A program made the translations under genes and the position numbers. From NCBI RefSeq assembly GCF_040958095.1, contig NC_091156.1, positions 14,966,520 to 15,030,519 of the forward strand: a stretch of DNA of 64,000 nt, given 5' to 3'. Shown piece by piece: positions 1 to 10,192 of the stretch. The DNA is from Procambarus clarkii (lineage: Eukaryota > Arthropoda > Malacostraca > Decapoda > Cambaridae). Every line of letters begins with the position of its first letter. Position 1 is the first letter of the stretch. Under the pieces are notes generated by a model. That model was given only the letters and a program-made list of their open reading frames with translations, was not told the origin of the DNA and ran no database searches.

Positions 1-2057
1 CAAGTCTTCCAGCAGCAGCAGCAACACTGCCAGGTCTTCCAGCAGCAGCAACACTGCCAGGTCTTCCTGCAGCAGCAACACTGTCAGGTCTTCCTGCAGC
101 AGCAGCAGCAACACTGCCAGGTCTTCCTGCAGCAGCAGCAGCAACACTGCCAGGTCTTCCTGCAGCAGCAGCAGCAACACTGCCAGGTCTTCCTGCAGCA
201 GCAGCAGCAACACTGCCAGGTCTTCCTGCAGCAGCAGCAGCAACACTGCCAGGTCTTCCTGCAGCAGCAGCAGCAACACTGCCAGGTCTTCCTGCAGCAG
301 CAGCAGCAACACTGCCAGGTCTTCCTGCAGCAGCAGCAGCAACACTGCCAGGTCTTCCTGCAGCAGCAGCAGCAACACTGCCAGGTCTTCCTGCAGCAGC
401 AGCAGCAACACTGCCAGGTCTTCCTGCAGCAGCAGCAGCAACACTGCCAGGTCTTCCTGCAGCAGCAGCAGCAACACTGCCAGGTCTTCCTGCAGCAGCA
501 GCAGCAACACTGCCAGGTCTTCCTGCAGCAGCAGCAGCAACACTGCCAGGTCTTCCTGCAGCAGCAGCAGCAACACTGCCAGGTCTTCCTGCAGCAGCAG
601 CAACACTGCCAGGTCTTCCTGCAGCAGCAGCAGCAACACTGCCAGGTCTTCCAGCAGCAGCAACACTGCCAAGTCTTCCAGCAGCAGCAGCAACACTGCC
701 AGGTCTTCCAGCAGCAGCAACACTGCCAGGTCTTCCTGCAGCAGCAACACTGCCAGGTCTTCCTGCAGCAGCAACACTGCCAGGTCTTCCTGCAGCAGCA
801 ACACTGCCAGGTCTTCCTGCAGCAGCAGCAGCAACACTGCCAGGTCTTCCAGCAGCAGCAGCAACACTGCCAGGTCTTCCTGCAGCAGCAGCACTGCCAG
901 GTCTTCCTGCAGCAGCAGCAACACTGCCAGGTCTTCCTGCAGCAGCAGCAACACTGCCAGGTCTTCCTGCAGCAGCAGCAACACTGCCAGGTCTTCCTGC
1001 AGCAGCAGCAGCACTGCCAGGTCTTCCTGCAGCAGCAGCAGCACTGCCAGGTCTTCCTGCAGCAGCAGCAGCACTGCCAGGTCTTCCTGCAGCAGCAGCA
1101 GCACTGCCAGGTCTTCCTGCAGCAGCAGCAGCACTGCCAGGTCTTCCTGCAGCAGCAGCAACACTGCCAGGTCTTCCTGCAGCAGCAGCAACACTGCCAG
1201 GTCTTCCTGCAGCAGCAGCAACACTGCCAGGTCTTCCTGCAGCAGCAGCAACACTGCCAGGTCTTCCTGCAGCAGCAGCAGCACTGCCAGGTCTTCCTGC
1301 AGCAGCAGCAGCACTGCCAGGTCTTCCTGCAGCAGCAGCAACACTGCCAGGTCTTCCTGCAGCAGCAGCAGCAGCAACACTGCCAGGTCTTCCTGCAGCA
1401 GCAGCAGCAGCAACACTGCCAGGTCTTCCTGCAGCAGCAGCAGCAGCAACACTGCCAGGTCTTCCAGCAGCAGCAGCACTGCCAGGTCTTCCTGCAGCAG
1501 CAGCAGCAGCACTGCCAGGTCTTCCTGCAGCAGCAGCAGCAGCACTGCCAGGTCTTCCTGCAGCAGCAGCAGCAACACTGCCAGGTCTTCCTGCAGCAGC
1601 AGCAGCAACACTGCCAGGTCTTCCTGCAGCAGCAGCAGCAACACTGCCAGGTCTTCCTGCAGCAGCAGCAGCAACACTGCCAGGTCTTCCTGCAGCAGCA
1701 GCAGCAACACTGCCAGGTCTTCCTGCAGCAGCAGCAGCAACACTGCCAGGTCTTCCTGCAGCAGCAGCAACACTGCCAGGTCTTCCAGCAGCAGCAGCAA
1801 CACTGCTAGGTCTTCCAGCAGCAGCAGCAACACTGCCAGGTCTTCCTGCTGCAGCAGCAACACTGCCAGGTCTTCCTGCAGCAGCAGCAACACTGCCAGG
1901 TCTTCCTGCAGCAGCAGCAACACTGCCAGGTCTTCCAGCAGCAGCAGCAACACTGCCAGGTCTTCCAGCAGCAGCAGCAACACTGCCAGGTCTTCCAGCA
2001 GCAGCGGCAACACTGCCAGGTCTTCCTGCAGCAGCGGCAACACTGCCAGGTCTTCCC
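1..2057. repeat. CAG-rich coding-length minisatellite (HCQVF repeat)
   Basis: Roughly 65 tandem units fit the pattern 21 bp plus n CAG triplets, giving lengths of 27-36 bp. Because every unit is a multiple of three, the plus strand stays open from base 1 to a TAG at about 1808, reading QHCQVFLQQQQ over and over with no methionine. The array continues past the stop to about 2057. The same motif occurs only three times in the inverted relative at 13.2-13.3 kb, so most of the length is local expansion. I regard it as a minisatellite rather than a gene, since no start, splice site or non-repetitive coding sequence is visible. The left end is cut by the window edge. Confidence 0.95.
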
Positions 2058-2091
2058 TCCTGGCAGACCTTCCTCCCCCCCCCCTTCCCCT

Positions 2092-2109
2092 CCCTCCCTC
2101 TGTCTCTCC

Positions 2110-2196
<87 letters not shown>
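2092..2196. repeat. (CT)n microsatellite
   Basis: This is a pure CT dinucleotide run with short CCT interruptions at its edges. The purine-strand reading frame of alternating E and R across it is an artefact of the repeat. Confidence 0.95.
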
Positions 2197-2200
<4 letters not shown>

Positions 2201-2402
2201 TCTCTCCCTCACCCCCTCCCTCTTCCTCTCTGCCTTTCCCCATCTGACCAAGCAACAGTGGCAGACGTGCAGAAGCCAACCATCCATATTTCACACAGCT
2301 GGATCAGTAGACCAGCTGGGACAAGAATCCCGAGCTGAAGTTAAGGCAGCAAATTCTGTAGTTAGTTAGAGACTCTGTAACGGGTGTTCAAGTTTATAGA
2401 GA

Positions 2403-3120
2403 TGCTAGCCATTCAAAAGGCTTTAGAACATGCTCTTGCTGAACACCGACAACATATCGGTGTTCAGACATACAGATTCGAGAACTGCCATTGAAACCTT
2501 GCAACAAGAACACATACGTGACAACATCCATTTGACCACAAATGTCATAGCATTAATGCAAACTCTCAAACGTCAAGGCCGTCTGGTACTTATCAACTGG
2601 GTGCTAAGTCATGTGGGAATAATAGGAAATGATTGTGCAGACGAAGCTGCAAAACTTGCAACTAAGAGAAGAAATGTAGACATTTACATACCATAGAGTC
2701 TATCACAGATTAAGAAAGTAATTAGAAATAGAACAATGCAAAAGATGTACAGTGACCACAACACAGCAGTTGCAACATCAGGATCTGCGGGTTGGTACAA
2801 GAATTCAACCAACTACGAACCACTTAGTTTGATGAAAGGGAGCAGTAGAACAACAGAAGTACACTTACATCGCATCAGGCTTGGATACCCATGTGCATGG
2901 GGAAATAGGCTTACAGGTTCCAGAAGATGAGAGGAAATGTCAGCACTGTGGAGAAATGCCCGACAGACCACTGGAACATTATCTAACACAGTACACAGTT
3001 GCAAACCCAATAATGTTTCAACTTGGATTCAACAGAGCAGAAGAAGTTGTTAAACACTTGGGGCATAATCTTACTGAAGCGACCATACAAGTCATAAATA
3101 CTAATACTCCGCCCAAGTAA
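2403..3120 (+). pseudogene. Non-LTR retrotransposon ORF2 3' end: RNase H and CCHC-like tail, broken
   Basis: The conceptual product starts with EMLAIQKALEH, changes frame, then reads HTDSRTAIETL and, further on, WVLSHVGIIGNDCADEAAK. These are the TDS and final-Asp blocks of the RNase H domain found in I-clade and related LINEs. After a stop at about 2694 the homology continues as LHRIRLGYPCAWGN. It then shifts frame again to KCQHCGEMPDRPLEHYL, the zinc-knuckle-like tail that ends such ORF2 proteins. At least two frameshifts and a stop make it non-functional. The reverse transcriptase and endonuclease are absent, so this is a 5'-truncated copy. It lies inside composite cassette A. Confidence 0.8.
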
Positions 3121-3298
3121 AACAGAAACAAGTAACACTTAGTGGGCCAGCCAGAGGCTTAGGGCCCGCGCGGGAATATCCCTGACAAATAAAAGGCGGC
3201 GGCAAGAGTAGTGAGGAGATGCGCAACTCACTCATAATGTCCTCACAATACTGATGGTGGGAAAGCTGTTGATCTGTACTCCAGGATACTTGTTATAT

Positions 3299-3302
<4 letters not shown>

Positions 3303-3381
<79 letters not shown>
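3303..3381. repeat. (CT)n microsatellite
   Basis: A CT run with one TTT interruption near its end lies just 3' of the LINE tail. The matching (GA)n in cassette B is at 11,765-11,831. Confidence 0.95.
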
Positions 3382-3736
3382 CCTCCCCATCTTTCACTTC
3401 CCTTCAGCCTCTTCCTCGTATCTGTAGTACTCCTTCCCTGTCCTCCTCTCCTGCTCTTCTTCCTCAAACTTCTCTTTATTTGCCATTTTAATCTCTTTCT
3501 CTTCCCTCTTGCATTCTTTGCCTTCTATGCCACATGCTTGACTTCCTCGTATGCCTCTTCAATCACATTCCTCCATCTTCACCCATCTCTGTTCTCCTTT
3601 TTACTCCTCTCTCTACCAGTCCTCACCTCTTCCTTCTTTTTGTTTCTTGCCTTCCATTTATTTGTTTTGTGTCTATATCCACTTCACAGTTCTTCCTCCT
3701 TTTCCCCCCCTTCTCCTCTCTTGTCATTGCGCCATG

Positions 3737-4045
3737 AAACGGTACCACAGGTGTACCAGCAGGTGTAATGTGGTTCTCACTTCGTATCAATACAAAAAGT
3801 GCTGCCTTGGCTGTTCAACACGCTTCCGCTACACATAAGGGCCATAACTGGCCGACCCCTCACAGTGTTCAAGAGAGAACTGGATAAACACCTCCAAAGG
3901 ATACCTGATCAGCCGGGCTGTGACTCATACGTCAGGCTGCGAGCAGCCGCGTCCAACAGCCTGGTTGATCAGTCCAGCAACCAGGAGGGCTGGTCGACAT
4001 CCGGGCCGCGGGGACGCTAAGCCTCGGAAGCACCTCAAGGTAAGG
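3737..4045 (+). mobile_element. LINE 3' end (LFNTLPLHIR family)
   Basis: The frame around 3,799-4,020 reads LFNTLPLHIRAITGRPLT and then KRELDKHLQRIPDQPGC. This is the usual C-terminus of CR1/jockey-like ORF2 proteins, where a (G)P(R)LFN block precedes a short basic helix. It is followed by the 3' tail with the GGGCCGCGGGGACGCTAAGC block and the terminal CACCTCAAGGTAAGGT motif. A longer, inverted copy is at 27,008-27,410, and a tail-only copy is at 18,485-18,555. It is 5' truncated and non-functional. Confidence 0.75.
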
Positions 4046-4229
4046 TTGGCTCCTTGCAGGGTGAAAATTACAGAGGCTATAATGAATAATCAAATGAAAA
4101 CTTAACACAATTTACTTTATTAGATACAAACACATGAAAAATAATACCTGAAACTGTGTTAACATACACTTGGCTTTCATACACGAAAACATAACATGAA
4201 CAAACTTAGGTTCAAGATACACCGCCACA

Positions 4230-4482
4230 GAGCCGGTGGCTGAGCGGACAGAACACTGGACGCGTGATCCTGTGGTCCCGGGCTCGATCCCGGGCGCCGG
4301 CGAGAAACAATAGGGCAGAGGTTCTTTCATCCTGATGCCCCTGTAACCTAACAGTAAATAGGTACCTGGGTGTTAGTCAGCTGTCACGGGCTGCTTTTTC
4401 CTGGGAGTGGAGGCCTGGTCGAGGACCGGGCCGCGGGGACACTAAAGCCCCGAAATCATCTCAAGATAACCAAGATAACCAC
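4230..4482 (+). mobile_element. tRNA-derived SINE, family A
   Basis: The head is tRNA-like, with a box A-like GTGGCTGAGCGG at about 4,236 and a box B-like GGCTCGATCCC at about 4,280 closed by a GC-rich acceptor-type stem. The body continues through TAGGTACCTGGGTGTTAGTC. The tail has GGACCGGGCCGCGGGGACAC and ends in repeated CAAGATAACC. Other copies lie at 10,193-10,443, 21,562-21,810 and, reversed, 25,103-25,349; worn ones lie near 17,600 and 40,903. The tail resembles that of the LFNTLPLHIR LINE, suggesting that LINE as its mobiliser. Confidence 0.85.
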
Positions 4483-4850
4483 CGGCACACGACGAAGCAG
4501 GGAGCAAGGGACGAGTGAAGGCGGCAATGATGACCCCAGAACATCCGAAGGTGTGACTGACAAGGTGTGGAAGGTCACGAATATTTATACCCCGGCTGGT
4601 GACGCCACATCCTTTGTCACCGAGGCCTGGAGGCCGGCGGCGTAACTGGTAGTTAGCCACAGATGACGAGCTCGCTGTGGGGCGCCGGCAGGTGTGGGGC
4701 GCCGGCAGGTGTGCATCTGACTGGGGGTCGAGGGTTGGATGGAGGGTGACTGGAAGGGCTTCTGTCTGGGGCTGCTGTCGTAGAGGTGAAATGCAGAGTG
4801 GTGTACGTGAAGGGGAGTAGGAAGAGGCAGTTTCCTCTCTTATGTGGGGG
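4483..4850. other. Gene-free, GC-rich stretch
   Basis: I see no convincing coding signal here. Parts of 4,740-4,870 look like 43,320-43,450 (blocks such as GAAGAGGCAGTTTCCTCTC against GAAAAGGCAGTTCCACTGC), and both regions lie downstream of similar AT-rich sequence. It is probably an unrecognised dispersed repeat. A short duplication of GGGGCGCCGGCAGGTGTG sits at about 4,680-4,710. Confidence 0.4.
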
Positions 4851-5128
4851 ACTTGCATGATATCATCTTTATCTCCATTTTTCACCCCTTTTTTCTCTCA
4901 CACACACCTGCTCTGCCTGCCCCCCCCCCCCCCTCCCTCTCCTCCATCCTCTCCCCCTCCCTCACCTCCCCCCTTTTCCTCCGTTTCTTTTCCTCTGCTC
5001 CCCTCCACACCTTTTCTTCTGCTCCCCTCCACACCTTTTCTTCTACTCCTCACTCGTCTTCTCAACACTCTTCCTCTTTCCTCTTGCACTCTGCCTTCTC
5101 TCCCACATGCTCGACCTCCTCGTATCAA

Positions 5129-5131
<3 letters not shown>
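4850..5131. repeat. Pyrimidine-rich low-complexity block
   Basis: This is C/T-rich DNA with a C run of about 14 bases at 4,921 and a tandem CTCCCCTCCACACCTTTTCTTCTG motif present twice. Its last 70 bp resemble the pyrimidine-rich end of cassette A (CCACATGCTTGACTTCCTCG at about 3,530), so it may be a third partial copy of that block. Confidence 0.6.
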
Positions 5132-5197
<66 letters not shown>

Positions 5198-5199
5198 TA

Positions 5200-5254
<55 letters not shown>
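5132..5254. repeat. (TA)n microsatellite
   Basis: This is nearly pure TA with a few AAT interruptions. It forms the left flank of the foldback element that follows. Confidence 0.95.
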
Positions 5255-5641
5255 GTCGTACCTAGTAGCCAGAACTCACTTCTCAGCCTACTATTCAAGG
5301 CCCGATTTGCCTAATAAGCCTAGTTTTCCTGAATTAATATATTTACTATAATTTTTTTCTTATGAAATGATAAAGCAACCCTTTTCTCTATGTATGAGGT
5401 CAATTTTTTTTTATTGGAGTTAAAATTAACGTAGATATATGACCGAACCTAACCAACCCTACCTAACCTAACCTAACCTATATTTATAGGTAAGGTTAGG
5501 TTAGGTAGCCAAAAAAAGCTAGGTTAGGTTAGGTTAGGTAGGTTAGGTAGACGAAAAAACATTAATTCATGAAAACTTGGCTTATTAGGCAAATCGGGCC
5601 TTGAATAGTAGGCTGAGAAGTGCGTTCTGGCTATTAGGTAC

Positions 5642-5644
<3 letters not shown>
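5255..5644. mobile_element. Foldback/MITE-like element with TTAGG-like core
   Basis: The ends are inverted repeats of about 90 bp: GTCGTACCTAGTAGCCAGAA at the left matches TTCTGGCTATTAGGTACGAC at the right in reverse complement. The element is flanked on both sides by (TA)n, as expected for insertion at TA. Its centre (about 5,440-5,550) carries CCTAA runs then TTAGG runs facing each other, the arthropod telomere-type pentamer. No coding capacity is seen. Confidence 0.8.
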
Positions 5645-5968
<324 letters not shown>

Positions 5969-6039
5969 TATATATATAATATATATAATATATTAATTAT
6001 AAAGTATATATTAGTAGCAGTTTTTCTTGTAAACATTTG

Positions 6040-7816
6040 TTGAACATGACCGAAGGGGTAAGATTAATGATTCTAACACGAATATTCTCAATATTTCCCA
6101 CGTTTTTCTTCACTGTCGGGGGTAATTGAAAAATTAACTCTCCAAAGTTCATTTTCTCATTTTTTATTAATAGGTAGACGCCTAAAAGCATTTCGCAAGG
6201 ACTTCTCACATTATCAGACAGGTTTACACAATTCATTTCATGCTTATATTCGTACATGTGCCCATCGGGACTCAAGAAGGCTGCCTCTTTAGGGCAGGTT
6301 TTAGTGCAGGAAAGTTACTCCAAACCTGCACTAAAAAGGCACCCTTCTTGAGTCCCGATGGGCACATGTACAAGCAAGTAGATGGGGTCGCCATGGGTTC
6401 TCCCATAGGTGTCCTATTTGCAAACTTCTAGATGGGTATCATAGAGCAGAGGGTCGTAGTTGATACGGATTTGAAACCCGCCATTTACTGCAGGTATGTT
6501 GACATTTTTATGCAGGTACCTGATGTCAGACGTCTGCAGCAGCAGCAGCAGGAGTCATTCGAGCAGAATTCGGTGTTATGTTTCACGTACGAGATGGAGA
6601 GTGATGGGAGGCTGCCCTTTCTAGATGAAACAGTCACGGAAAGGAATGGAGGGTTTCACACTGCAGTGTACACTAAGGAAACAAACATAGTAATGTACCT
6701 TAATGCCAATAGTGACTGCCCAGACAGGTACAAGAGGAGTGTTGTCAACGATTACTTTGACCGTGCTCTCAGTCACAACTCAGGTTGGAAGCAAGTCGAT
6801 GAAGAACTCTGTATAGTAAGGCAGGTCCTAGTCAACAATGACTTCTCTAACGGTTATGTTGAAAACGTCATAAAAAGAAAGGTGAAACGTCATGCAACCT
6901 CTGAAGAGTCAACTAACACAACACCTGTACCCCCCTATTAGACTGTTTTACAGGAACTTCTTTTCGACTGCTCATAAAACGGAGGAAAGTGTCCTGAAAG
7001 ATATTAATAGGAACGTTATCCCCACAGACAAAGGTCAGAAGATACAATTGACAATTTACTACAAAAACAAGAAAACGGCCAACCTATTCATGAAAAACTT
7101 CCCAGACACCAAACAGAACGCCTTGAAAGAGACCAATGTCGTCTATGCCTTCACATGCCCACTTGGGGACTGTAAGCCCCAAAGATCTCAGTATATAGGC
7201 AAGACAACAACGTCTCTTTCCAGGCGATTAACAATGCACAAACAACAGGGCTCCATCAAGGAGCATATAATCTCCTCTCACAACCAAACCATCACCAGAG
7301 AAACCTAAACAAGCAACACGGAAATCATCGATAGATGCAGCGATAGCCGGAGACTCGACATCAGCGAGGCACTACACATCAAAAAGTCAACACCAGCAAT
7401 CAACAGCCAATTAATGCATAACTATATTGTACCCACTTCAAGACTGCGAACCAATATAGAAGCAGCAAGAGAAAATAAGGGCCAATAGGCCCTTTGTAGT
7501 TACTTTCATTCTTATGTTCTCATATGCAATTTATACCCATTGATTCGTGTTCTATCTTTTGTCACCTCGCTCAAAAACATTTGTCACATCACCTCACCCA
7601 AAACGAATATAAGCATGAAATGATGTGTGTAAACCTGTCTTTGAAAATGTGAGAAGTCCTTGCGAAACGCTTTTTAACGTCAGACCATAAATATAAAAAT
7701 GAGAAAATTAACTTTGTGGAGTTAATTTTCCAATTACCCCCGACAGTAAAGAAAAACGTAAGAAATATTGAGAAGATTCGTGTTAGAATCACTAATCTTA
7801 CCCTTACGGTCATATT

Positions 7817-7820
<4 letters not shown>
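6040..7820 (+). mobile_element. Penelope-like retroelement with inverted terminal repeats
   Basis: About 210 bp at 6,045-6,255 are repeated in reverse complement at 7,605-7,818 (GGGGGTAATTGAAAAATTAAC against GTTAATTTTCCAATTACCCC). Penelope-like elements are known to carry such pseudo-LTRs in either orientation. Between them lies a decayed polyprotein with reverse transcriptase and GIY-YIG blocks. An additional short palindrome at 6,252-6,370 duplicates, in reverse, the first 50 bp of the retained ORF. The element sits next to (TA)n at its 3' side. It is 5' truncated and inactive. Confidence 0.85.
6313..7490 (+). pseudogene. Penelope-like polyprotein: RT fragment plus GIY-YIG endonuclease, broken
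   Basis: From about 6,330 the frame reads SPDGHMYKQVDGVAMGSP then LFANF, the Penelope RT block normally written as GxAMGSPLGPLFANxYM. An in-frame TAG at 6,429 follows. The catalytic YVDD block appears as CRYVDIFMQV, so the second aspartate is lost. LPFLDETVTERNGGFHTAVY is a conserved later RT block. A frameshift at the C6 run near 6,930 moves the frame to IRLFYRNFF and on to the endonuclease: YAFTCPLGDC, YIGKTTTSLSRRLTMH and, after another frame change, ISEALHIKKSTPAINSQ. Multiple lesions make it a pseudogene. Confidence 0.85.

Positions 7821-7884
<64 letters not shown>
7820..7884. repeat. (TA)n microsatellite
   Basis: A pure TA run is followed by a short (GA)5. It separates the Penelope-like element from the next retroelement fragment. 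Confidence 0.95.
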
Positions 7885-7895
<11 letters not shown>

Positions 7896-8400
7896 CCCCG
7901 TTACCTAACGCCCCGTAACTCTGATGCTCTTATTGGTCGCCCGGATGGTATCACAGTGAACCCCTGGAAGAATGGCAAGCAGTTGGTATGGGACTACACG
8001 TGCGTATCAACCCTGGCTAACACCTACATTAACCTCAGTGTTGCACAACCAGGTGGCGCTGCCTCCCACAGGGAAGCGGCCAAATCCCGTAAGTATAGAG
8101 AACTGGATCACCACTACAATTTTGTCCCCATTGCTTCTGAGACACTCGGCGCCTGGGGTAAAAGTGCTACCAGTTTTTTGAAGGAACTGGGTTCTAGGCT
8201 CATTGAAACAACAAGGGACCCAAGAGCTGCAAGCTTTCTTTTCCAGCGCCTCAGTGTGGCGATACAGAGGGGAAATGCGCACTGCATCCAGGGTTCCTGC
8301 CCGCCATCTGAGGAGCTGGAGGAACTCGACAACCTATGATAACCATCTTTGTAACCCATATGTAACTCCTTTTTTGTAACAAAGTTCAAATAAAGTAAAT
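7885..8400 (+). pseudogene. Retrotransposon polyprotein C-terminal domain (RPDG...VWDYTC)
   Basis: The frame at about 7,938-8,339 reads RPDGITVNPWKNGKQLVWDY, then TLANTYINLS, AAKSRKYRELDHHYNFVPIA, ETLGAWG and FLFQRLSVAIQRGNA before the stop. From memory of the family, this module ends many invertebrate reverse-transcriptase-bearing proteins. The spaced Asp residues of RPD and VWD recall a PD-(D/E)XK nuclease, but I cannot confirm that. The frame is intact for about 134 codons; the RT upstream is missing, as a (GA)n/(TA)n tract abuts it. A polyadenylation-type AATAAA follows at about 8,390, typical of a 5'-truncated retrocopy. Confidence 0.65.
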
Positions 8401-8551
8401 ATATATGTGTACATACAAAAGAATGTGGGTGGTAGGAGAAGATAATATTAGTGTTCAGTGAGAAACCACAAGGTCTCCTCTGAATACTTTTTATTTTCTT
8501 CTCCGAGGCTATGGGTCCCCACATTGGCACCAGAGGTGGTACCCTCACAAA

Positions 8552-8557
<6 letters not shown>
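8400..8557. other. Short unclassified spacer
   Basis: This AT-rich tail of the preceding retroelement grades into an unidentified sequence that ends at (TA)n. No gene is seen. Confidence 0.4.
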
Positions 8558-8623
<66 letters not shown>

Positions 8624-8860
8624 GCAAACAAGCCTGAATGGTCCCTAGGACTATATACAACTGAAAACTCACACCCCAGAAGTGACTCGAACCCATACTG
8701 CCAGGAGCAACGCAACTGGTATGTACAGGGACGCCTTAATCCGCTTGACCATCACGACCGGACATAAGGAAGTGATAGCCGAAGCTATTTGAACCACTTC
8801 CCCGCCGGCACTCGGATGGTAATCTTGGGTTAGAGTCACTTCTGGGGTGTGAGTTTTCAG

Positions 8861-8943
<83 letters not shown>
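8558..8943 (-). mobile_element. TA-flanked foldback repeat with tRNA-like promoter (family E)
   Basis: The arms at 8,659-8,695 and 8,826-8,861 are inverted repeats (GAAAACTCACACCCCAGAAG against CTTCTGGGGTGTGAGTTTTC). The interior, read on the minus strand, has a box A-like TGGTCAAGCGG at 8,741-8,752 and a box B-like GGGTTCGAGTC at 8,684-8,694, about 50 bp apart as in a tRNA. (TA)n runs at 8,558-8,618 and 8,863-8,943 flank it. The left side carries the 42-bp segment also seen at 5,687-5,728. I read it as a tRNA-derived SINE that has acquired a foldback shape. Confidence 0.65.
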
Positions 8944-8944
<1 letters not shown>

Positions 8945-9129
8945 CGCTTCCCAGCCTATATGCAGGTAATCGAGGAGGTATTCCCGCTACACATGACAAA
9001 ACACTTGGACAATACCTGCCATATTTCTGACAATATCTTAGGGAAGGAATAACATGGTGTTGGTTCCCCACACACAATATCGGCGGCCAGGACCTGATGA
9101 ACGACATCCTCTACCAGGCTTGGGGACCT
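8944..9129. other. Unclassified unique-looking spacer
   Basis: About 185 bp lies between two simple repeats, with no coding signal or repeat relation that I recognise. Confidence 0.5.
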
Positions 9130-9150
9130 TCCTCTCTCTCTCTCTCTCTC

Positions 9151-9211
<61 letters not shown>

Positions 9212-9450
9212 GTCTATCTCTCTCTCTGTCTCTCTCTCTGTCTCTCTCTCTATCTCTCTCTCTGTCTCTCTCTGTCTCTGTCTCTGTCTCTGTCGCTCTC
9301 TATCTCTCTCTCTGTCTCTCTCTCTGTCTCTCTCTCTCTCTGTCTCTGTCGCTCTCTATCTCTCTCTGTCTCTCTCTCTGTCTCTCTGTCTCTCTCTCTG
9401 TCTCTCTCTCTGTCTCTCTCTCTCTCTGTCTCTCTCTCTGTCTCTCTCTT
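9130..9450. repeat. (CT)n tract with TG interruptions
   Basis: About 320 bp of CT dinucleotides carries regularly spaced TGTC and TATC variants, suggesting amplification of longer CT(n)GT units. The serine/leucine reading frames over it are artefacts. Confidence 0.95.
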
Positions 9451-9622
9451 ATCGAGGTCTCTCTACAAGGTCGAATTACTGACCCTTCGCAAGATGCACC
9501 CCCACAACAAGCTGACTAACTCCTGGGTACCTATTTACTGCTGGGTGGACAGGTGAATGAGGTGAAAGGAAACGCGCCCAACCATTTTTGTTCAGCCTGG
9601 GATTCGAACCAGGAATTCTAAG
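9451..9622 (-). mobile_element. SINE fragment (family B-like)
   Basis: On the minus strand a box B-like GGTTCGAATCCC at about 9,599-9,610 precedes a body containing the complement of CCTATTTACTGCTGGGTGGACAGG, the hallmark of the family B copies at 17,845 and 29,460. The box A half is not clear. Confidence 0.6.
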
Positions 9623-9629
9623 ATTGAGA

Positions 9630-9975
9630 GTCAAGAGCAGCAGATCAATTTACAGAACAGAGATTTCAGATTTACAGAAATCGCAACAGAACAGCAGACT
9701 AACGGCAGCAGATTTAGAACAGCAGATAGTAATTTTAGGTCAATAAACAGTCGGACTACAATCTTTTCAAGATTATACATGACAGATATCAGCAGGTTTA
9801 CAAGTAAGTCATTAACTATTATCAAACATTATTGATTAATGGCTAACTTGTTAAGCTGCTGATATCTGATATGTATAATCTTGGAAAAAAATTTTTAGTC
9901 CGTCTGTTAGTTTAGTTAAAATTTTCTGTCTGCTGTTCTGTTGCAATTTCTGCTGTTCCATTCAACATGTAATTA
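9630..9975. repeat. Imperfect foldback repeat
   Basis: Sequence at 9,640-9,800 (CAGAACAGCAGAC, AATCTTTTCAAGATTATAC, GATATCAGCAGG) recurs in reverse complement at 9,855-9,965. Its arms are diverged and about 110-150 bp long, around an AT-rich centre. It is non-coding. Confidence 0.65.
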
Positions 9976-10077
9976 TTTTAAATTTCTTTTCAATTTTTGT
10001 CTTTTCAATTTCAGTTTAATTCTTGGTTTTGACCTCAATTAGTTTTGTCTTAATTTTTAAGTTTATTTTTCCACATC

Positions 10078-10150
10078 ATGCCCGAAACGCTGTGCATATT
10101 AGTGGCTTTAGTCACAGCATATATTAGCTCTATCTAGAAATCCAACATCC
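10078..10150 (+). repeat. Dispersed repeat end (GCCCGAAACGCT motif)
   Basis: The block ATGCCCGAAACGCTGTGCAT through TAGCTCTATCTAGAAATCCAA matches 50,639-50,715 closely. It probably belongs to an uncharacterised SINE or LINE 3' end. It abuts the SINE A copy. Confidence 0.6.
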
Positions 10151-10192
10151 TGTTTGTAACTCATTTTGTACGCAAATACTTTCCCCACTTTG

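Larger units (their letters stand above)
1960..3735 (+). mobile_element. Composite repeat cassette, copy A
   Basis: This block matches 11,415-13,345 in inverted orientation at high identity. In order it holds the end of the HCQVF minisatellite, a CT tract, the RNase H end of a non-LTR retrotransposon, a 3' tail with an AATAAA signal near 3,187, a second (CT)n tract, and a pyrimidine-rich block that is open by composition. The two copies differ by small indels: copy B has about 50 bp extra near 12,925 and about 40 bp extra inside the RNase H reading frame. Both were therefore dead before or soon after they separated. It could be two insertions of one chimeric element or an inverted segmental duplication. 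Confidence 0.7.

Noticed and set aside
1-1808. 600-codon open frame of glutamine/HCQVF repeats as a real gene
   Set aside because: Open only because each unit is a multiple of three; no start codon, splice signal or unique sequence, and the inverted relative has just three units.
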